From Coraliomargarita sp. (GTDB taxonomy: Bacteria > Verrucomicrobiota > Verrucomicrobiia > Opitutales > UBA953): DNA of 64,000 nucleotides. Below the pieces are notes generated by a model. The model ran no database searches and was not told the origin of the DNA. It saw only the letters and a list, made by a program, of their open reading frames with translations. Where the stretch lies: positions 45,912 through 109,911 of the forward strand of contig JAHEJL010000003.1 of the NCBI GenBank assembly GCA_024638885.1, written 5' to 3'. A program made the position numbers and the translations under genes. This document shows positions 53,663-63,177 of this stretch, piece after piece (the first letter of the stretch is position 1; each line of letters begins with the position of its first letter).

Positions 53663-55086
53663 CCGACGGACCCTTCCATCTGCAGTTCGATGAGGCGCTT
53701 CAGCTCGACGGAGTATTCCATCGGGAATTCCTTCACCAGGTCGTTGACGAAGCCGTTCACGGCGAGGGACATCGCTTCGCCTTCGGAAAGGCCGCGCTGC
53801 ATCATGTAGAAGATCTGCTCGGCCGAGACCTTGGAGACGCTGGCCTCGTGCTGGACCGAGTTCTTGCGGCCGCGCACGGAGATCGCCGGGTAGGTGTCGG
53901 TGCGGCTATGCTCGTTGATGAGCAGGGCGTCGCACTCGGTGTTGTTGCGGCAGTTCGAGAGGGTCTTCGGGATGTGGACGAGGCCGCGGTAGGTGGAGCG
54001 GCCTTCGCCGACGGAGATCGACTTCGCGATGATGTTCGAGGTCGTGTCATCGGCCGCGTGGATCATCTTGGCGCCGGTGTCCTGGTGCTGGCCGTCGTTG
54101 GCCAGGGCGATGGAGAGGACCTCGCCGCGGGCGCGCTTGCCGCGCAGGACCACGCCGGGGTACTTCATCGTGAGGCGGGAACCGATGTTGCAGTCGATCC
54201 AGCGGACTTCGGCGTCCTCCTCGGCCACGCCGCGCTTCGTCACGAGGTTGAAGACGTTGGCGGACCAGTTCTGGACGGTGATGTACTGGATCTTCGCGCC
54301 CTTGAGGGCGACGAGCTCGACGACCGCGGAGTGCAGGGTGGCCGTCTCGAACTTCGGGGCCGTGCAGCCTTCCATGTAGGTCACTTCCGAGCCTTCGTCG
54401 GCGATGATGAGCGTACGCTCGAACTGGCCGAAGTTCTCGGCGTTGATGCGGAAGTAGGCCTGCAGGGGCTGGGCCACCTTCACGCCCTTGGGGACGTAGA
54501 TGAAGGAGCCGCCGGAAAAGACCGCGGAGTTGAGGGCGGCGAACTTGTTGTCGCCGGCCGGGATGACCTTGCCGAACCACTTGCGGAAGATCTCCGGGTG
54601 GTCGCGCAGGCCTTCGGTCGGTCCGCAGAAGATGACGCCGAGCTTCTCGAGCTCTTCCTTCATGCGGGAGTAGACCGCTTCGGAGTCGAACTGGGCCTCG
54701 ACGCCGGCGAGGAACTTGCGTTCCGATTCCGGGATGCCGAGGCGTTCGAACGTCTGCTTCACGTCGTCGGGGACCTCTTCCCAGGTGCGGACGGGCTTCT
54801 GGCCCTTGGAGAGGTAGTAGCGGATGTCCTCGAACTTGATGTTCTCGAGGTCGGCCGTGGCCCAGTGCGTGGGCATCGGCTGGTCCTGGAAGATCTTGAG
54901 GGACTTCTGGCGGAACTCGCGGATCCACTCCTCCTCGCCCTTGACCTTGGCGATGTAGTCGATGGTCGCGGGCGTGAGGCCCACGCCGGCGTCGAAGGCG
55001 TAGTTCTCCTCGTACTTGAAGTCGCCCTTGGAGCGGTCGATCTCGATCGCTTCGCGCTGGGCCAGGTTGTCGTCGATGTCGGCCAT
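53659..55086 (-). CDS. sufB: Fe-S cluster assembly protein SufB
   Basis: A 475-residue SufB, the usual length. [32 protein letters not shown], and the essential Cys region [20 protein letters not shown] plus [21 protein letters not shown] are all canonical. It is the main scaffold with SufC and SufD. The ATG at 55086 gives the standard N-terminus and lies 5 bp after sufC. Confidence 0.96.
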   Translation of the reverse strand: MADIDDNLAQREAIEIDRSKGDFKYEENYAFDAGVGLTPATIDYIAKVKGEEEWIREFRQKSLKIFQDQPMPTHWATADLENIKFEDIRYYLSKGQKPVRTWEEVPDDVKQTFERLGIPESERKFLAGVEAQFDSEAVYSRMKEELEKLGVIFCGPTEGLRDHPEIFRKWFGKVIPAGDNKFAALNSAVFSGGSFIYVPKGVKVAQPLQAYFRINAENFGQFERTLIIADEGSEVTYMEGCTAPKFETATLHSAVVELVALKGAKIQYITVQNWSANVFNLVTKRGVAEEDAEVRWIDCNIGSRLTMKYPGVVLRGKRARGEVLSIALANDGQHQDTGAKMIHAADDTTSNIIAKSISVGEGRSTYRGLVHIPKTLSNCRNNTECDALLINEHSRTDTYPAISVRGRKNSVQHEASVSKVSAEQIFYMMQRGLSEGEAMSLAVNGFVNDLVKEFPMEYSVELKRLIELQMEGSVG

Positions 55087-55091
55087 CTGGT

Positions 55092-55850
<759 letters not shown>

Positions 55851-55868
55851 GGCGGAAAGGAGAGGGGA

Positions 55869-56315
55869 TTAGTTGGAATGGTGGTCCTTGGCCTGGGCGC
55901 GGCCGTGGAAGCTGATCTCGATGACTTCGGAATCGAAGCCGGGCGGAAGGATGGAGCGGAGGCTTTTCAGGACTTCAGGCGGGAGCTCGATGTCGTGGAC
56001 GCGGCCGGTCTCCTTGTCGCGGAAGTGCGCGTGCGGGGCCAGGTTGGGGCAGTAGCGGGTGGACTCGCGCTCGTGGTTGACCTGACGGACCAGGCCGCAG
56101 CCGACGAACGTTTCCAGGCAGTTGTAGACGGTGGCGAGGGACAGGCCGGGCATGACCTCGCGGGCGCGGTGGAAAACTTCGTCGACGGTAGGATGGTCGC
56201 GCTCGGCGAGGAGGACGGTAAAGACGGCTTCACGCTGGGGGGTGACCTTCTGGCCGCTCTTGATGAGGGCCTCTTGAAGGTGCTCCTTGTCCTGTTCAGT
56301 GAGATTTCGAATCAT
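55869..56315 (-). CDS. Fur-family transcriptional regulator
   Basis: A 148-residue Fur/PerR-like repressor. The winged-helix region has KVTPQREAVFTVLLAERDHPT and GLSLATVYNCLETFVGCGLV. The regulatory region is HAHFRDKETGRVHDIELP, with His/Asp/Glu ligands but without the CxxC pairs that hold structural zinc in most Fur proteins. It opens the suf operon, so it likely controls Fe-S assembly in response to iron, peroxide or haem. Two 7-1-7 type boxes lie at its own start (56306-56347). Confidence 0.9.
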   Translation of the reverse strand: MIRNLTEQDKEHLQEALIKSGQKVTPQREAVFTVLLAERDHPTVDEVFHRAREVMPGLSLATVYNCLETFVGCGLVRQVNHERESTRYCPNLAPHAHFRDKETGRVHDIELPPEVLKSLRSILPPGFDSEVIEISFHGRAQAKDHHSN

Positions 56316-56320
56316 TCTAA
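56306..56320 (-). promoter_or_regulatory. Fur/PerR-type 7-1-7 box overlapping the start codon
   Basis: Read on the minus strand: TTAGAAT G ATTCGAA. It is a 7-1-7 inverted repeat with one mismatch, similar to the PerR consensus TTATAAT N ATTATAA, and covers the ATG of the Fur-family gene. Autoregulation is inferred. Confidence 0.55.
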
Positions 56321-56332
56321 GTCACAACACAG

Positions 56333-56347
56333 TTAGAATGAGTCTAA
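56333..56347. promoter_or_regulatory. Upstream Fur/PerR-type 7-1-7 box
   Basis: TTAGAAT G AGTCTAA on the plus strand, a 7-1-7 inverted repeat with one mismatch, 18 bp upstream of the Fur-family gene. With the second box it forms a paired operator, 27 bp centre to centre. Confidence 0.6.
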
Positions 56348-56372
56348 TCCGCAAGAAGAAAGAGGCGTTAAT

Positions 56373-56507
56373 GGAGGGCCGGAGGGCAAGAGGACTAGAG
56401 GGTGAGTAGATGTTAATTATTCATTAACAATGATTTAAGTTATAAACTACGCTCGAAGGCATGTTTACATCCTCTGGCCCACCGGTCCTCTGGCCCTCCT
56501 GCCCTCG
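56373..56507. repeat. Inverted pair of octamer-word arrays around an AT-rich core
   Basis: Left arm octamers: GGAGGGCC, GGAGGGCA, AGAGGACT, AGAGGGTG (56373-56404). The right arm (56471-56507) on the minus strand reads CGAGGGCA, GGAGGGCC, AGAGGACC, GGTGGGCC, AGAGG. The arms match closely as inverted copies (20 of 22 over the best stretch). The 66-bp core is strikingly AT-rich and probably contains the promoter for fur-suf. Confidence 0.75.
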
Positions 56508-56516
56508 ATACCGCCT

Positions 56517-57179
56517 TTAATTCAACCCCCGGGTGTCTTCCCCGCCGGTCTGCTCGTCCAACTTCCGCTGGGCGTCGATCCGGGCGAGCTCATCGGCGAC
56601 GGCCTTGATGCGCTGGTCCTGGGAGAGGCATTCGAGGAGGGCACGACGCGTGTCGGCGTCGGCCACGAGGTGGCCGGCGGCGGCGTCGGCCAAGGCGCCG
56701 GGCTGGTTGGCCAGTCCGCGGAGGCGCTGCATCAGCGGCGCGGCGTCTTCGCCGAGCTCGCCGACGATGTTCTCGGCGAAGGCGAGGACGCGGGCGATGT
56801 CGCGCGTGCTGCCGAGGAGGTCGTGCGAGGCTTCGTCGACGACCGGGGCGATCTCGAGCTGCGGATACGGCGTCTTGCGCTTCACCTTGATCACGCGGGC
56901 GCGGCGCAGGCCTTCGAGGATGATGTGCGAGGTGCCGTCCTCGAGTTCGACGTGGCCGACGATGCGGCCGACGCACGTGAAGGGGCAGGGCGGTTCGTCG
57001 TTGTCGGGCGAGAGGCTTTCCTGGTCGAGCTGCGACACCGCGAACATGCGGCTGCCGGCGAGGGTCTCCTTGAGCATCTTGCGGTAGCGCGGCTCGAAGA
57101 TGCGCAACGGCAGCAGCTGCTGCGGCAGGAAGACGCAGTTGCCCAAGGTCATGACAGGGACGACGACGGTGGGAACCAT
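56517..57179 (-). CDS. LON substrate-binding-domain protein
   Basis: A 220-residue stand-alone Lon N-terminal domain protein without the AAA or protease parts. FLPQQLLPLRIFEPRYRKML opens the domain (usually FPGxxLPLxIFExRY), then CPFTCVGRIVGHVELEDG and LEGLRRARV. A helical C-terminal extension is rich in Arg/Glu. Such proteins are thought to bind unfolded chains, with the function unproven. It ends close to the right arm of the octamer repeat. Confidence 0.86.
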   Translation of the reverse strand: MVPTVVVPVMTLGNCVFLPQQLLPLRIFEPRYRKMLKETLAGSRMFAVSQLDQESLSPDNDEPPCPFTCVGRIVGHVELEDGTSHIILEGLRRARVIKVKRKTPYPQLEIAPVVDEASHDLLGSTRDIARVLAFAENIVGELGEDAAPLMQRLRGLANQPGALADAAAGHLVADADTRRALLECLSQDQRIKAVADELARIDAQRKLDEQTGGEDTRGLN

Positions 57180-57310
57180 GTCGGCAAGGGTGAAGGGATT
57201 CGGGGCAAAGGCAAATGGGTCAGCGAAGCCGACGGTGTATGGCGCCGCATAGGTCCGGCGAGGCCGATGAAAGGCATTGAGGCCTCAGGAGCGGGCCGCA
57301 GGATGGTCGC

Positions 57311-59164
57311 ATGAAGCTGCTTGTCTGGTCAGCGTTGCTGCCGTTCGCCCTCGGCGCGGCCGAGGTGAAGGAGGTCGACGTCTGCGTCTACGGGGCCACG
57401 CCCTCCGGCCTCATGGCCGCGGCCGCTGCGAAGCGCGCCGGTCGCACGGTGGTGGTCATCGAGCCGTCCCGCTGGGTCGGCGGCATCCTGGGCGCCGGGA
57501 TCAAGCCCTTGGAAGATTGTCCGAATCCGGCGGCGACGGGCGGGATGACGAAGCCGTTGCTGACGGCGCTCGGCAATTCCCCCGAGATCATCCGTGCGTC
57601 CTTCGAGCAGCTGTTGAAGGACCGCGGCATCGAGGTCGTCCGCGAACTGCGCGTCGGTGCGGTGGAGAAGTCCGGCGCCAGGATCCTGTCGGCGTCCTTC
57701 GACTTCGCCCCTTTCGACGCCTTGGGCTGCCCGCCCGCGGTCGCCACCGAAGTCGGACGCCTCCGCGTGAAGGCCAAGGTGTTCATCGACGCGGGCTACG
57801 AAGGCGACCTCATGGCCCGCGCCGGCGTGCCGTATCGGGTGTCGCGCGAATCGACCCAGGAATACGGCGAAGAAGCCGCCGGCGTCCGCGCTCCGGTCGA
57901 GCTCACGCCGATCGACCCTTACGTGAAGCCGGGCGACGCCGCCAGCGGGCTGCTGCCGGGCGTCACGGATCGCTTCGCCGAAACCGTCGGCTCGGCCGAC
58001 CCGCGCATCCAGGCCTATAACTACCGTTACTACGTCACGTCCGATCCGGCCCGCCGCGCGCCGCTCACGCCGCCGGCCGGCTATGACGCCAAGGACTATG
58101 AACTCGTGGGGCGTTACGTCGAATACCTGAAGGCGACCTACGCCGACGCGGCCGAACTGAAGAAGCGCCTCGCGCGCATCTTCCCCGGCTGGCTGAACGC
58201 GGGGGAATATAACTACCATCGCAACTCGCTCATCACGATGGCCCCGGTGGGCATCAGCTATCTCTATGCGGACGGTGATTATGCGGCGAAGGCGAAGGTC
58301 TGGAAGGCCCATCAGGACTATCTCCGCGGCCTGCATCACTTCATGAGCACCGATGCGCGCGTGCCGGCGGATTTCCGGCAGGAGACCGCGGCGCTCGGCC
58401 TCGACCTGCCGCGTCATCCCGACACCGCGGGCTGGCCCGGCCAGCTCTACGTGCGCCTCACGCGCCGGCTGCAGGGTCGTTACGTGCTCACCGCGGCCGA
58501 CGTCTATAACCGCACGCAGGTCGACGACCCCGTGGCGCTGGCCCAATACGGCATCGACACCTATCCGTCCCGGCGCGTCGTGGTCGAGCAGGACGGCCGG
58601 ACCTTCGTCGGCCTGGAAGGGTGGATGTTCGTCGGCGGCGCCCATGGGCCGACCCGCACGCCTTACCCGATCCCCTATCGCGCGCTCACGCCGACCGAGC
58701 CCGCGGCTTCGAACCTCCTGGTCTCCGTCTGCTTCTCGGCCTCCTTCCTCGGCTACGCCTCCGCGCGCATGGAGCCCACGTTCATGATGTGCGGCGAGGC
58801 CGCCGGCATCGCCGCGAACGAAGCCATCGCCGCTGACGTCCCAGTACAGCGCATCGACCCGGTCGCCTACGCTCAGGCCTTGCAGGCGGCGGGCATGCTT
58901 ACCCGCTGGGACGAATCGCTGCGTCCCGCCGCGGCGAAGGCGGAGGCCAAGAACGTCGTCCAAAGTTTCTTCGCCGAGGCCGACGATAACCGCGACGGCA
59001 AGGTCTCGCGCCCGGAATGGGAAGCGCACAAGGCTGGCTGGGAATGGCTCTTCCCGAAGATCGACCTGAATTCAGACGGCCAGATCGACGCCGCCGAATA
59101 CGAGGCCTTCCAGCGCTACAAGGAAGCGCACAAGGATTGGCGGGAGTTACTCAAGGTGAAGTGA
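57311..59164 (+). CDS. Secreted FAD-dependent oxidoreductase with EF-hand-like C-terminus
   Basis: A 617-residue exported flavoprotein. The signal is MKLLVWSALLPFALGAA. The FAD Rossmann motif is VCVYGATPSGLMAAAAAKRAG with EPSRWVGGIL, and the C-terminal FAD contacts are FMMCGEAAGIAANEAI. This is the planctomycete/verrucomicrobial FAD_oxidored (PF12831) type. The last 70 residues hold two EF-hand-like loops: DDNRDGKVSRPEWE and DLNSDGQIDAAEYE. Substrate unknown, probably a sugar or polyol derivative outside the cytoplasm. Confidence 0.86.
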   Translation: MKLLVWSALLPFALGAAEVKEVDVCVYGATPSGLMAAAAAKRAGRTVVVIEPSRWVGGILGAGIKPLEDCPNPAATGGMTKPLLTALGNSPEIIRASFEQLLKDRGIEVVRELRVGAVEKSGARILSASFDFAPFDALGCPPAVATEVGRLRVKAKVFIDAGYEGDLMARAGVPYRVSRESTQEYGEEAAGVRAPVELTPIDPYVKPGDAASGLLPGVTDRFAETVGSADPRIQAYNYRYYVTSDPARRAPLTPPAGYDAKDYELVGRYVEYLKATYADAAELKKRLARIFPGWLNAGEYNYHRNSLITMAPVGISYLYADGDYAAKAKVWKAHQDYLRGLHHFMSTDARVPADFRQETAALGLDLPRHPDTAGWPGQLYVRLTRRLQGRYVLTAADVYNRTQVDDPVALAQYGIDTYPSRRVVVEQDGRTFVGLEGWMFVGGAHGPTRTPYPIPYRALTPTEPAASNLLVSVCFSASFLGYASARMEPTFMMCGEAAGIAANEAIAADVPVQRIDPVAYAQALQAAGMLTRWDESLRPAAAKAEAKNVVQSFFAEADDNRDGKVSRPEWEAHKAGWEWLFPKIDLNSDGQIDAAEYEAFQRYKEAHKDWRELLKVK

Positions 59165-59227
59165 GTTGAACGGGGTTGGCTTAACGTCGCCTTGCCAATT
59201 CATCGTCTTCTGCCGTATCCAGTTTCC

Positions 59228-59755
59228 ATGACCACGCCCCAGGTTTCGCCGGCTGATGCCACCCCTGATTACTCCAAGGTGAGAGGGTGGCTCCTGGTGT
59301 TCGGCATCCTTGCCGGCCTCGCGTTCTTGGATGGGCTCGTCTCCCATGTGTTCTTGGCGGACGCGCAGCGCGAATTCAATGAGCGACTACCGGCGACCGC
59401 GGCGAAGGTCCACCTGGCTGGCTGGTATGTCGGCTATTTGCTGCTGCTGGTCCGTCTGGCGGCATGCGTCGCCATCTTTCGTCGGCTCCGGATCGGTCGC
59501 GTCCTTTCATTGGTTTCCGCCGGTGTGACTTTCCTCTACGGGGTCGCTTGGATGCCGTTCATAGGCGCGCTGGTCGATGCGACCAAGCTGCCGCCGGCAC
59601 CGAAGGGCGTCGACCCGGTCGCCTACGCCAAGTCCGTTTCGGTGACGATCACCGTCTCGGCTTATGCCGCGGCGTTGATCAGCCTGGCCTATTCCGTCTT
59701 CGTGTTCCTCTACTTCCTGCGCTCCGAGCGCGTGAAGCGGACATTGGTCAATTAA
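59228..59755 (+). CDS. DUF2569-like four-helix membrane protein
   Basis: A 175-residue membrane protein. After a soluble head (GWLLVFGILAGLAFLDGLVSH begins helix 1) come VGYLLLLVRLAACVAIF, LSLVSAGVTFLYGVAWMPF and ITVSAYAAALISLAYSVFVFL. The arrangement and GWLLxFG-type start resemble DUF2569 proteins of unknown role. The ATG at 59228 is preceded by a pyrimidine-rich spacer with no strong ribosome site. Confidence 0.68.
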   Translation: MTTPQVSPADATPDYSKVRGWLLVFGILAGLAFLDGLVSHVFLADAQREFNERLPATAAKVHLAGWYVGYLLLLVRLAACVAIFRRLRIGRVLSLVSAGVTFLYGVAWMPFIGALVDATKLPPAPKGVDPVAYAKSVSVTITVSAYAAALISLAYSVFVFLYFLRSERVKRTLVN

Positions 59756-59770
59756 GTCGGTTGTCGGCGT

Positions 59771-59829
59771 CTGTCCGCCTACTGCCTACCGCTAACCGCC
59801 TTCTCCTAACTGTCGCACCCGCTTACTGC
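59771..59829 (+). repeat. Degenerate heptamer-word array
   Basis: Units read CTACTGC, CTACCGC, TAACCGC, CTTCTCC, TAACTGT, then CGCACCC. They are related to the AACCGCC words at 39265. The array lies between the convergent DUF2569 and HhH genes and runs up to the latter's stop. Confidence 0.6.
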
Positions 59830-60116
59830 CACTGATCGAGGAAGAGCTTCTTCGGGTCCGGGCTGTCGGACTCCGCGAAGTAGACCGCCATGCGCAGCGA
59901 GGGCAGGAAATGCGCCGGGAGCTTGGCCTTGTTGCGGGCCGCGATCTCGGTGAGCAGGGATTCGGGCGAACGGCCGGCCAGCTGGTCGACGCGGTAGTAG
60001 CCGGCGTCGAGCAGCTCGCGGGCGACGTCGACCGGGAAGCGGGCGATGCGCATGAACGGACTGCACACGGCCTCCCGACGTCGTTCGGCCGCGCGCTGTC
60101 GTTCCGCTTCGTCCAC
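59823..60116 (-). CDS. Helix-hairpin-helix protein, Cdd1/pathogenicity-locus type
   Basis: A 97-residue protein from a GTG at 60116, 2 bp after the leuB stop, so translation is probably coupled. After a charged N-terminal helix the HhH part reads MRIARFPVDVARELLDAGYY then RVDQLAGRSPESLLTEIA, and the end is RMAVYFAESDSPDPKKLFL. This matches Cdd1-like small proteins (PF11731), sometimes listed as mitomycin-resistance or pathogenicity-locus proteins. The function is unknown, and DNA or RNA binding is plausible. Confidence 0.75.
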   Translation of the reverse strand: MDEAERQRAAERRREAVCSPFMRIARFPVDVARELLDAGYYRVDQLAGRSPESLLTEIAARNKAKLPAHFLPSLRMAVYFAESDSPDPKKLFLDQWQ

Positions 60117-60118
60117 GG

Positions 60119-61213
60119 TCAGAGTCGGGCGAGGATCGCCGCGCCCATGGCCTTGGTGCCCACGGCCTTGCCGCCGCCGGCGATGTCCGCGGTGCGGATG
60201 CCTTCGGCGATGGTCTTCTCGACCGCGAGCTCGATGGCCTTGGCTTCGGCTTCGAGGCCGAAGGAATGGCGGAGCATCAGGGCGGCGGAGAGGATCTGGG
60301 CGCACGGGTTGGCCTTGTCCTGGCCGGCGATGTCCGGGGCGGTGCCGCCGGAGGGCTCGTAGAGGCCGTAGCCGAGGCCGTGGCGGTTGCGGTTCGCGCC
60401 GAGGGAGGCGGAAGCCATCATGCCGAGGGAGCCGCAGATGACGGCCATCTCGTCGGAGAGGATGTCGCCGAACATGTTCTCGGTGAGGAGGACGTCGAAC
60501 TGCGACGGCTTGAGGACGAGCTGCATCGCGGCGTTGTCGATGTACATCACGGCGAGGGTGATGTCCGGGGCGGTGGCCTTGATGCGGTCGGCGACGACCT
60601 TGCGCCAAAGGACGGAGGTCTGGAGGACGTTGGCCTTGTCGACGAGGGTGATGTGCTTGCGACGGGCGCGGGCGGTGACGATGGCGACGTCGGTGATGCG
60701 TTCGATCTCCGACTTGCGGTAGACCATGGTGTCGATGGCTTCGATGTCGCCGCCTTCGATCTCCTTGGTGGACTTCGGTCCGAAGTAGAGGCCGCCGGTG
60801 AGCTCGCGGATGCAGACCATGTCGACGCCGTTCGGGATGCGGTCCGGGCGGATGGGCGAGGTGTCGATGAGGTTCTTCAGCAGCAGGCCCGGGCGGACGT
60901 TGGCGTAGAGCGTGAAGTGCTTGCGGAGGGGCAGGAGGGAGGCGCGCTCCGGCTGTTCGGCCGGGGGGAGCTTCTCCCACTTCGGGCCGCCGACGGAGCC
61001 GAAGAGGATCGCGTCCGCGGCGCGGCAGGCCTCGAGGGTCGAGTCCGGCAGGGCCTTGCCATGGTTGTCGATGCCCGCGCCGCCCACGTCGTGGGTGGAG
61101 TGCTCGAGGGTGTGGCCTGACTTCTTCAGGACGGCCTCGAGGACGGGCAGGGCGGCGGCCATGACTTCGGGGCCGATGTAATCGCCAGGCAGGACAGCAA
61201 TCTTCAGGTGCAT
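60119..61213 (-). CDS. leuB: 3-isopropylmalate dehydrogenase
   Basis: A 364-residue NAD-dependent decarboxylating dehydrogenase of leucine synthesis. LPGDYIGPEVMAAALPVLEA, LFGSVGGPKWEKLP, RPGLLLKNLIDTSPIRPDRI, ELTGGLYFG, the catalytic Tyr/Lys in VYRKSEIERI and the Asp site MYIDNAAMQL, and EPSGGTAPDIAGQDKANPCA are all canonical LeuB. No leuA, leuC or leuD lies nearby. Confidence 0.96.
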   Translation of the reverse strand: MHLKIAVLPGDYIGPEVMAAALPVLEAVLKKSGHTLEHSTHDVGGAGIDNHGKALPDSTLEACRAADAILFGSVGGPKWEKLPPAEQPERASLLPLRKHFTLYANVRPGLLLKNLIDTSPIRPDRIPNGVDMVCIRELTGGLYFGPKSTKEIEGGDIEAIDTMVYRKSEIERITDVAIVTARARRKHITLVDKANVLQTSVLWRKVVADRIKATAPDITLAVMYIDNAAMQLVLKPSQFDVLLTENMFGDILSDEMAVICGSLGMMASASLGANRNRHGLGYGLYEPSGGTAPDIAGQDKANPCAQILSAALMLRHSFGLEAEAKAIELAVEKTIAEGIRTADIAGGGKAVGTKAMGAAILARL

Positions 61214-61355
61214 AGGGGAGAGGGTGGGGAGTAAAGATGAACGGCGGCGCGGAGGGCAAGGAGAAGCGAGGATAAGGGGTGCCGAATTTCGTACCTCCGG
61301 GTGGTTGCCAACGCCGGAAACGGGCCTCTACTCTGGCCGTCCCATTCGACCTACC

Positions 61356-62615
61356 ATGTCCACCCAACCTCTCGTCATCGGTAAATTCTCCCTCGGCATG
61401 GGCGACCGCTTCGCCCACGAAGCCGAAGCCCAGCTCGCCGCCTGCATCGCGGCCAAGAAGCTCGGCGTCGAGATCGTCCCGGTCTGGAACAAGTCCAACC
61501 GCGAGCACAACATCATCGGCTCCGAGCCGACCAGCACCCGCGCCGCCGCCGACGCCGCCGTGAAGTCCCTCGGCTGGTCCGCTCCCTACTTCCTCGACGC
61601 CGACCACATCGGCCTGAAGACCGTCGACCGTTTCGTCGGCGTCTCCGACTTCTTCACCATCGACGTCGCCGACTTCATCGCCCAGCCGGCCGACCCCGCC
61701 GCGGTGAAGGCCTTCGTCGACCGCCACCCTGAGCTCGTCGGCACGATCACCCTCGCCGGCATCGACCGTCCGTTCACCACGACCCGCGCCGACGTCGAGC
61801 GCACGGCCGCCAAGTTCCTCCTGGCCGTCCAGGAAGCCGGCAAGGTCTACCGCCACATCGTCTCCGTGAAGGGCGTCGGCCGCTTCGTCCCCGAGATCTC
61901 GATGGACGAGACCGACAGCCCCCAGACCCCGCCCGAGCTGCTCGTCATCCTCGCCGCCATCGCCGACGAAGGCGTGCCGATCCAGACCATCGCCCCGAAG
62001 TTCACCGGCCGTTTCAACAAGGGCGTCGACTACGTCGGCGACCTCGCCCAGTTCGAACGCGAGTTCAACGACGACCTCTGCGTCATCGCCCACGCGGTGA
62101 AGCAGTACGGCCTGCCGGCCAACCTGAAGCTCTCCGTGCACAGCGGCAGCGACAAGTTCTCCATCTACCCGGCCATCCGCCGCGCCCTCGCCAAGCATGG
62201 TGCCGGCGTCCACGTGAAGACCGCGGGCACGACCTGGCTCGAGGAAGTCATCGGCCTCGCCGAAGCCGGCGGCGCCGGCCTGGCCCTCGCCAAGGAGATC
62301 TACGCCGAAGCCCTGTCGCACATGGACGAGCTCTGCCAGCCCTACGCGACCGTCATCGACATCGACCGGTCGAAGCTCCCCGCCGCCGCCGTCGTCAACG
62401 GCTGGACCAGCGAGCAGTTCGTCGGCGCCCTGCGCCACGACCAGAAGAACCCGCTCTACAACGCCAACATCCGCCAGCTCATCCACGTCGGCTTCAAGGT
62501 CGCCGCCAAGATGGGCCCGCGCTACCTCGAGCAGCTCAAGGCCTGCCGCGAGTCCTGCGCGCGCAACGTGACCGGCAACCTCTTCGATCGTCATATCAAG
62601 CCGCTCTTCCTGTAA
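61356..62615 (+). CDS. Tagaturonate/fructuronate epimerase family protein (UxaE-like)
   Basis: A 419-residue cytosolic protein starting MSTQPLVIGKFSLGMGDRFAHEA, which matches UxaE-type epimerases of hexuronate breakdown. Other conserved runs are VWNKSNREHNIIGSEP, YFLDADHIGLKTVDRF, FTIDVADFIA, APKFTGRFNKGVDYVGDL, LSVHSGSDKFSIYP, and RQLIHVGFKVAAKMG. The Asp/His-rich motifs probably hold a metal. Such enzymes link galacturonate and glucuronate branches, fitting a polysaccharide-degrading bacterium. Family recognition is good, substrate inferred. Confidence 0.82.
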   Translation: MSTQPLVIGKFSLGMGDRFAHEAEAQLAACIAAKKLGVEIVPVWNKSNREHNIIGSEPTSTRAAADAAVKSLGWSAPYFLDADHIGLKTVDRFVGVSDFFTIDVADFIAQPADPAAVKAFVDRHPELVGTITLAGIDRPFTTTRADVERTAAKFLLAVQEAGKVYRHIVSVKGVGRFVPEISMDETDSPQTPPELLVILAAIADEGVPIQTIAPKFTGRFNKGVDYVGDLAQFEREFNDDLCVIAHAVKQYGLPANLKLSVHSGSDKFSIYPAIRRALAKHGAGVHVKTAGTTWLEEVIGLAEAGGAGLALAKEIYAEALSHMDELCQPYATVIDIDRSKLPAAAVVNGWTSEQFVGALRHDQKNPLYNANIRQLIHVGFKVAAKMGPRYLEQLKACRESCARNVTGNLFDRHIKPLFL

Positions 62616-62638
62616 GCGGAAGCGTCGGCGGTCAGATC

Positions 62639-62662
62639 AAGGCGCGGAGCGATCCGCGCCTT
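62639..62662 (+). terminator. Terminator of uxaE-like gene
   Basis: A perfect 10-bp stem AAGGCGCGGA / TCCGCGCCTT with loop GCGA, followed by more U residues to 62666. Confidence 0.92.
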
Positions 62663-62672
62663 TTTTGCGTCC

Positions 62673-62742
62673 GGTTCGCCGCAGGGTGAACCGAGGTAGG
62701 GGCACGGCTACGACGTGCCCGGGCGTGGCGTAGCCCCGCCCC
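62673..62742. repeat. REP-like hairpin element, copy 5
   Basis: Type 1 hairpin GGTTCGCC GCAG GGTGAACC (62673-62692). GTAGGGG leads into type 2 GGGCACG GCTACGA CGTGCCC (62700-62720), and another hairpin GGGCGTGGC GTA GCCCCGCCC follows (62721-62741). Confidence 0.8.
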
Positions 62743-62769
62743 ACCCATCGGCGACCATGCGGCCGCCGG

Positions 62770-63174
62770 TTATCGCTTCCTGCGATCCAGCCAGAAGCCG
62801 ATGGCCAGCAGCACGCCCATCGAGCCGACCGCCACGACGTTCTGGACGAACGGCATGGCGAGGTAGATCAGCGCTTCCTGCGCGTCCGACTTCGACCAGA
62901 AATGGAAGTTCACGTCGGCGTACGCCAGGTTGCCGTAGAAGCCGATGATGATCAGCATGGACGGAGCACCCCAGGTGACCGTGCGGAATTTTCCGAAGCG
63001 GGCCGCGGTCACGAGGATGGCGTAGGGCGAGAGGAGCCAGAGGCATAACCCGACCATGAAAGCCGCCGCGGAGGGTCGGCGGACGACGTCGGTATCCCCC
63101 ATGCGCAGCAACAGCCAAAGGCTGATGACACCGAACAGTCCGGCCAGCCAGACGGTGATCCTGGTCGGGGTCAT
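62770..63174 (-). CDS. Small membrane protein of unknown function
   Basis: A 134-residue protein with four hydrophobic segments (ITVWLAGLFGVISLWLLL, FMVGLCLWLLSPYAILVTAA, APSMLIIIGFYGNLAY, and VAVGSMGVLLAIGFWL) and a basic end DRRKR. No family was recognised. It follows hemB by 3 bp on the same strand, so it is probably co-transcribed with it. Confidence 0.68.
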   Translation of the reverse strand: MTPTRITVWLAGLFGVISLWLLLRMGDTDVVRRPSAAAFMVGLCLWLLSPYAILVTAARFGKFRTVTWGAPSMLIIIGFYGNLAYADVNFHFWSKSDAQEALIYLAMPFVQNVVAVGSMGVLLAIGFWLDRRKR

Positions 63175-63177
63175 CGC

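Noticed and set aside
59823..62594. A single 923-codon minus-strand frame across leuB and the epimerase
   Set aside because: Only its last 97 codons form a real gene (HhH protein). The rest is antisense or out-of-frame.
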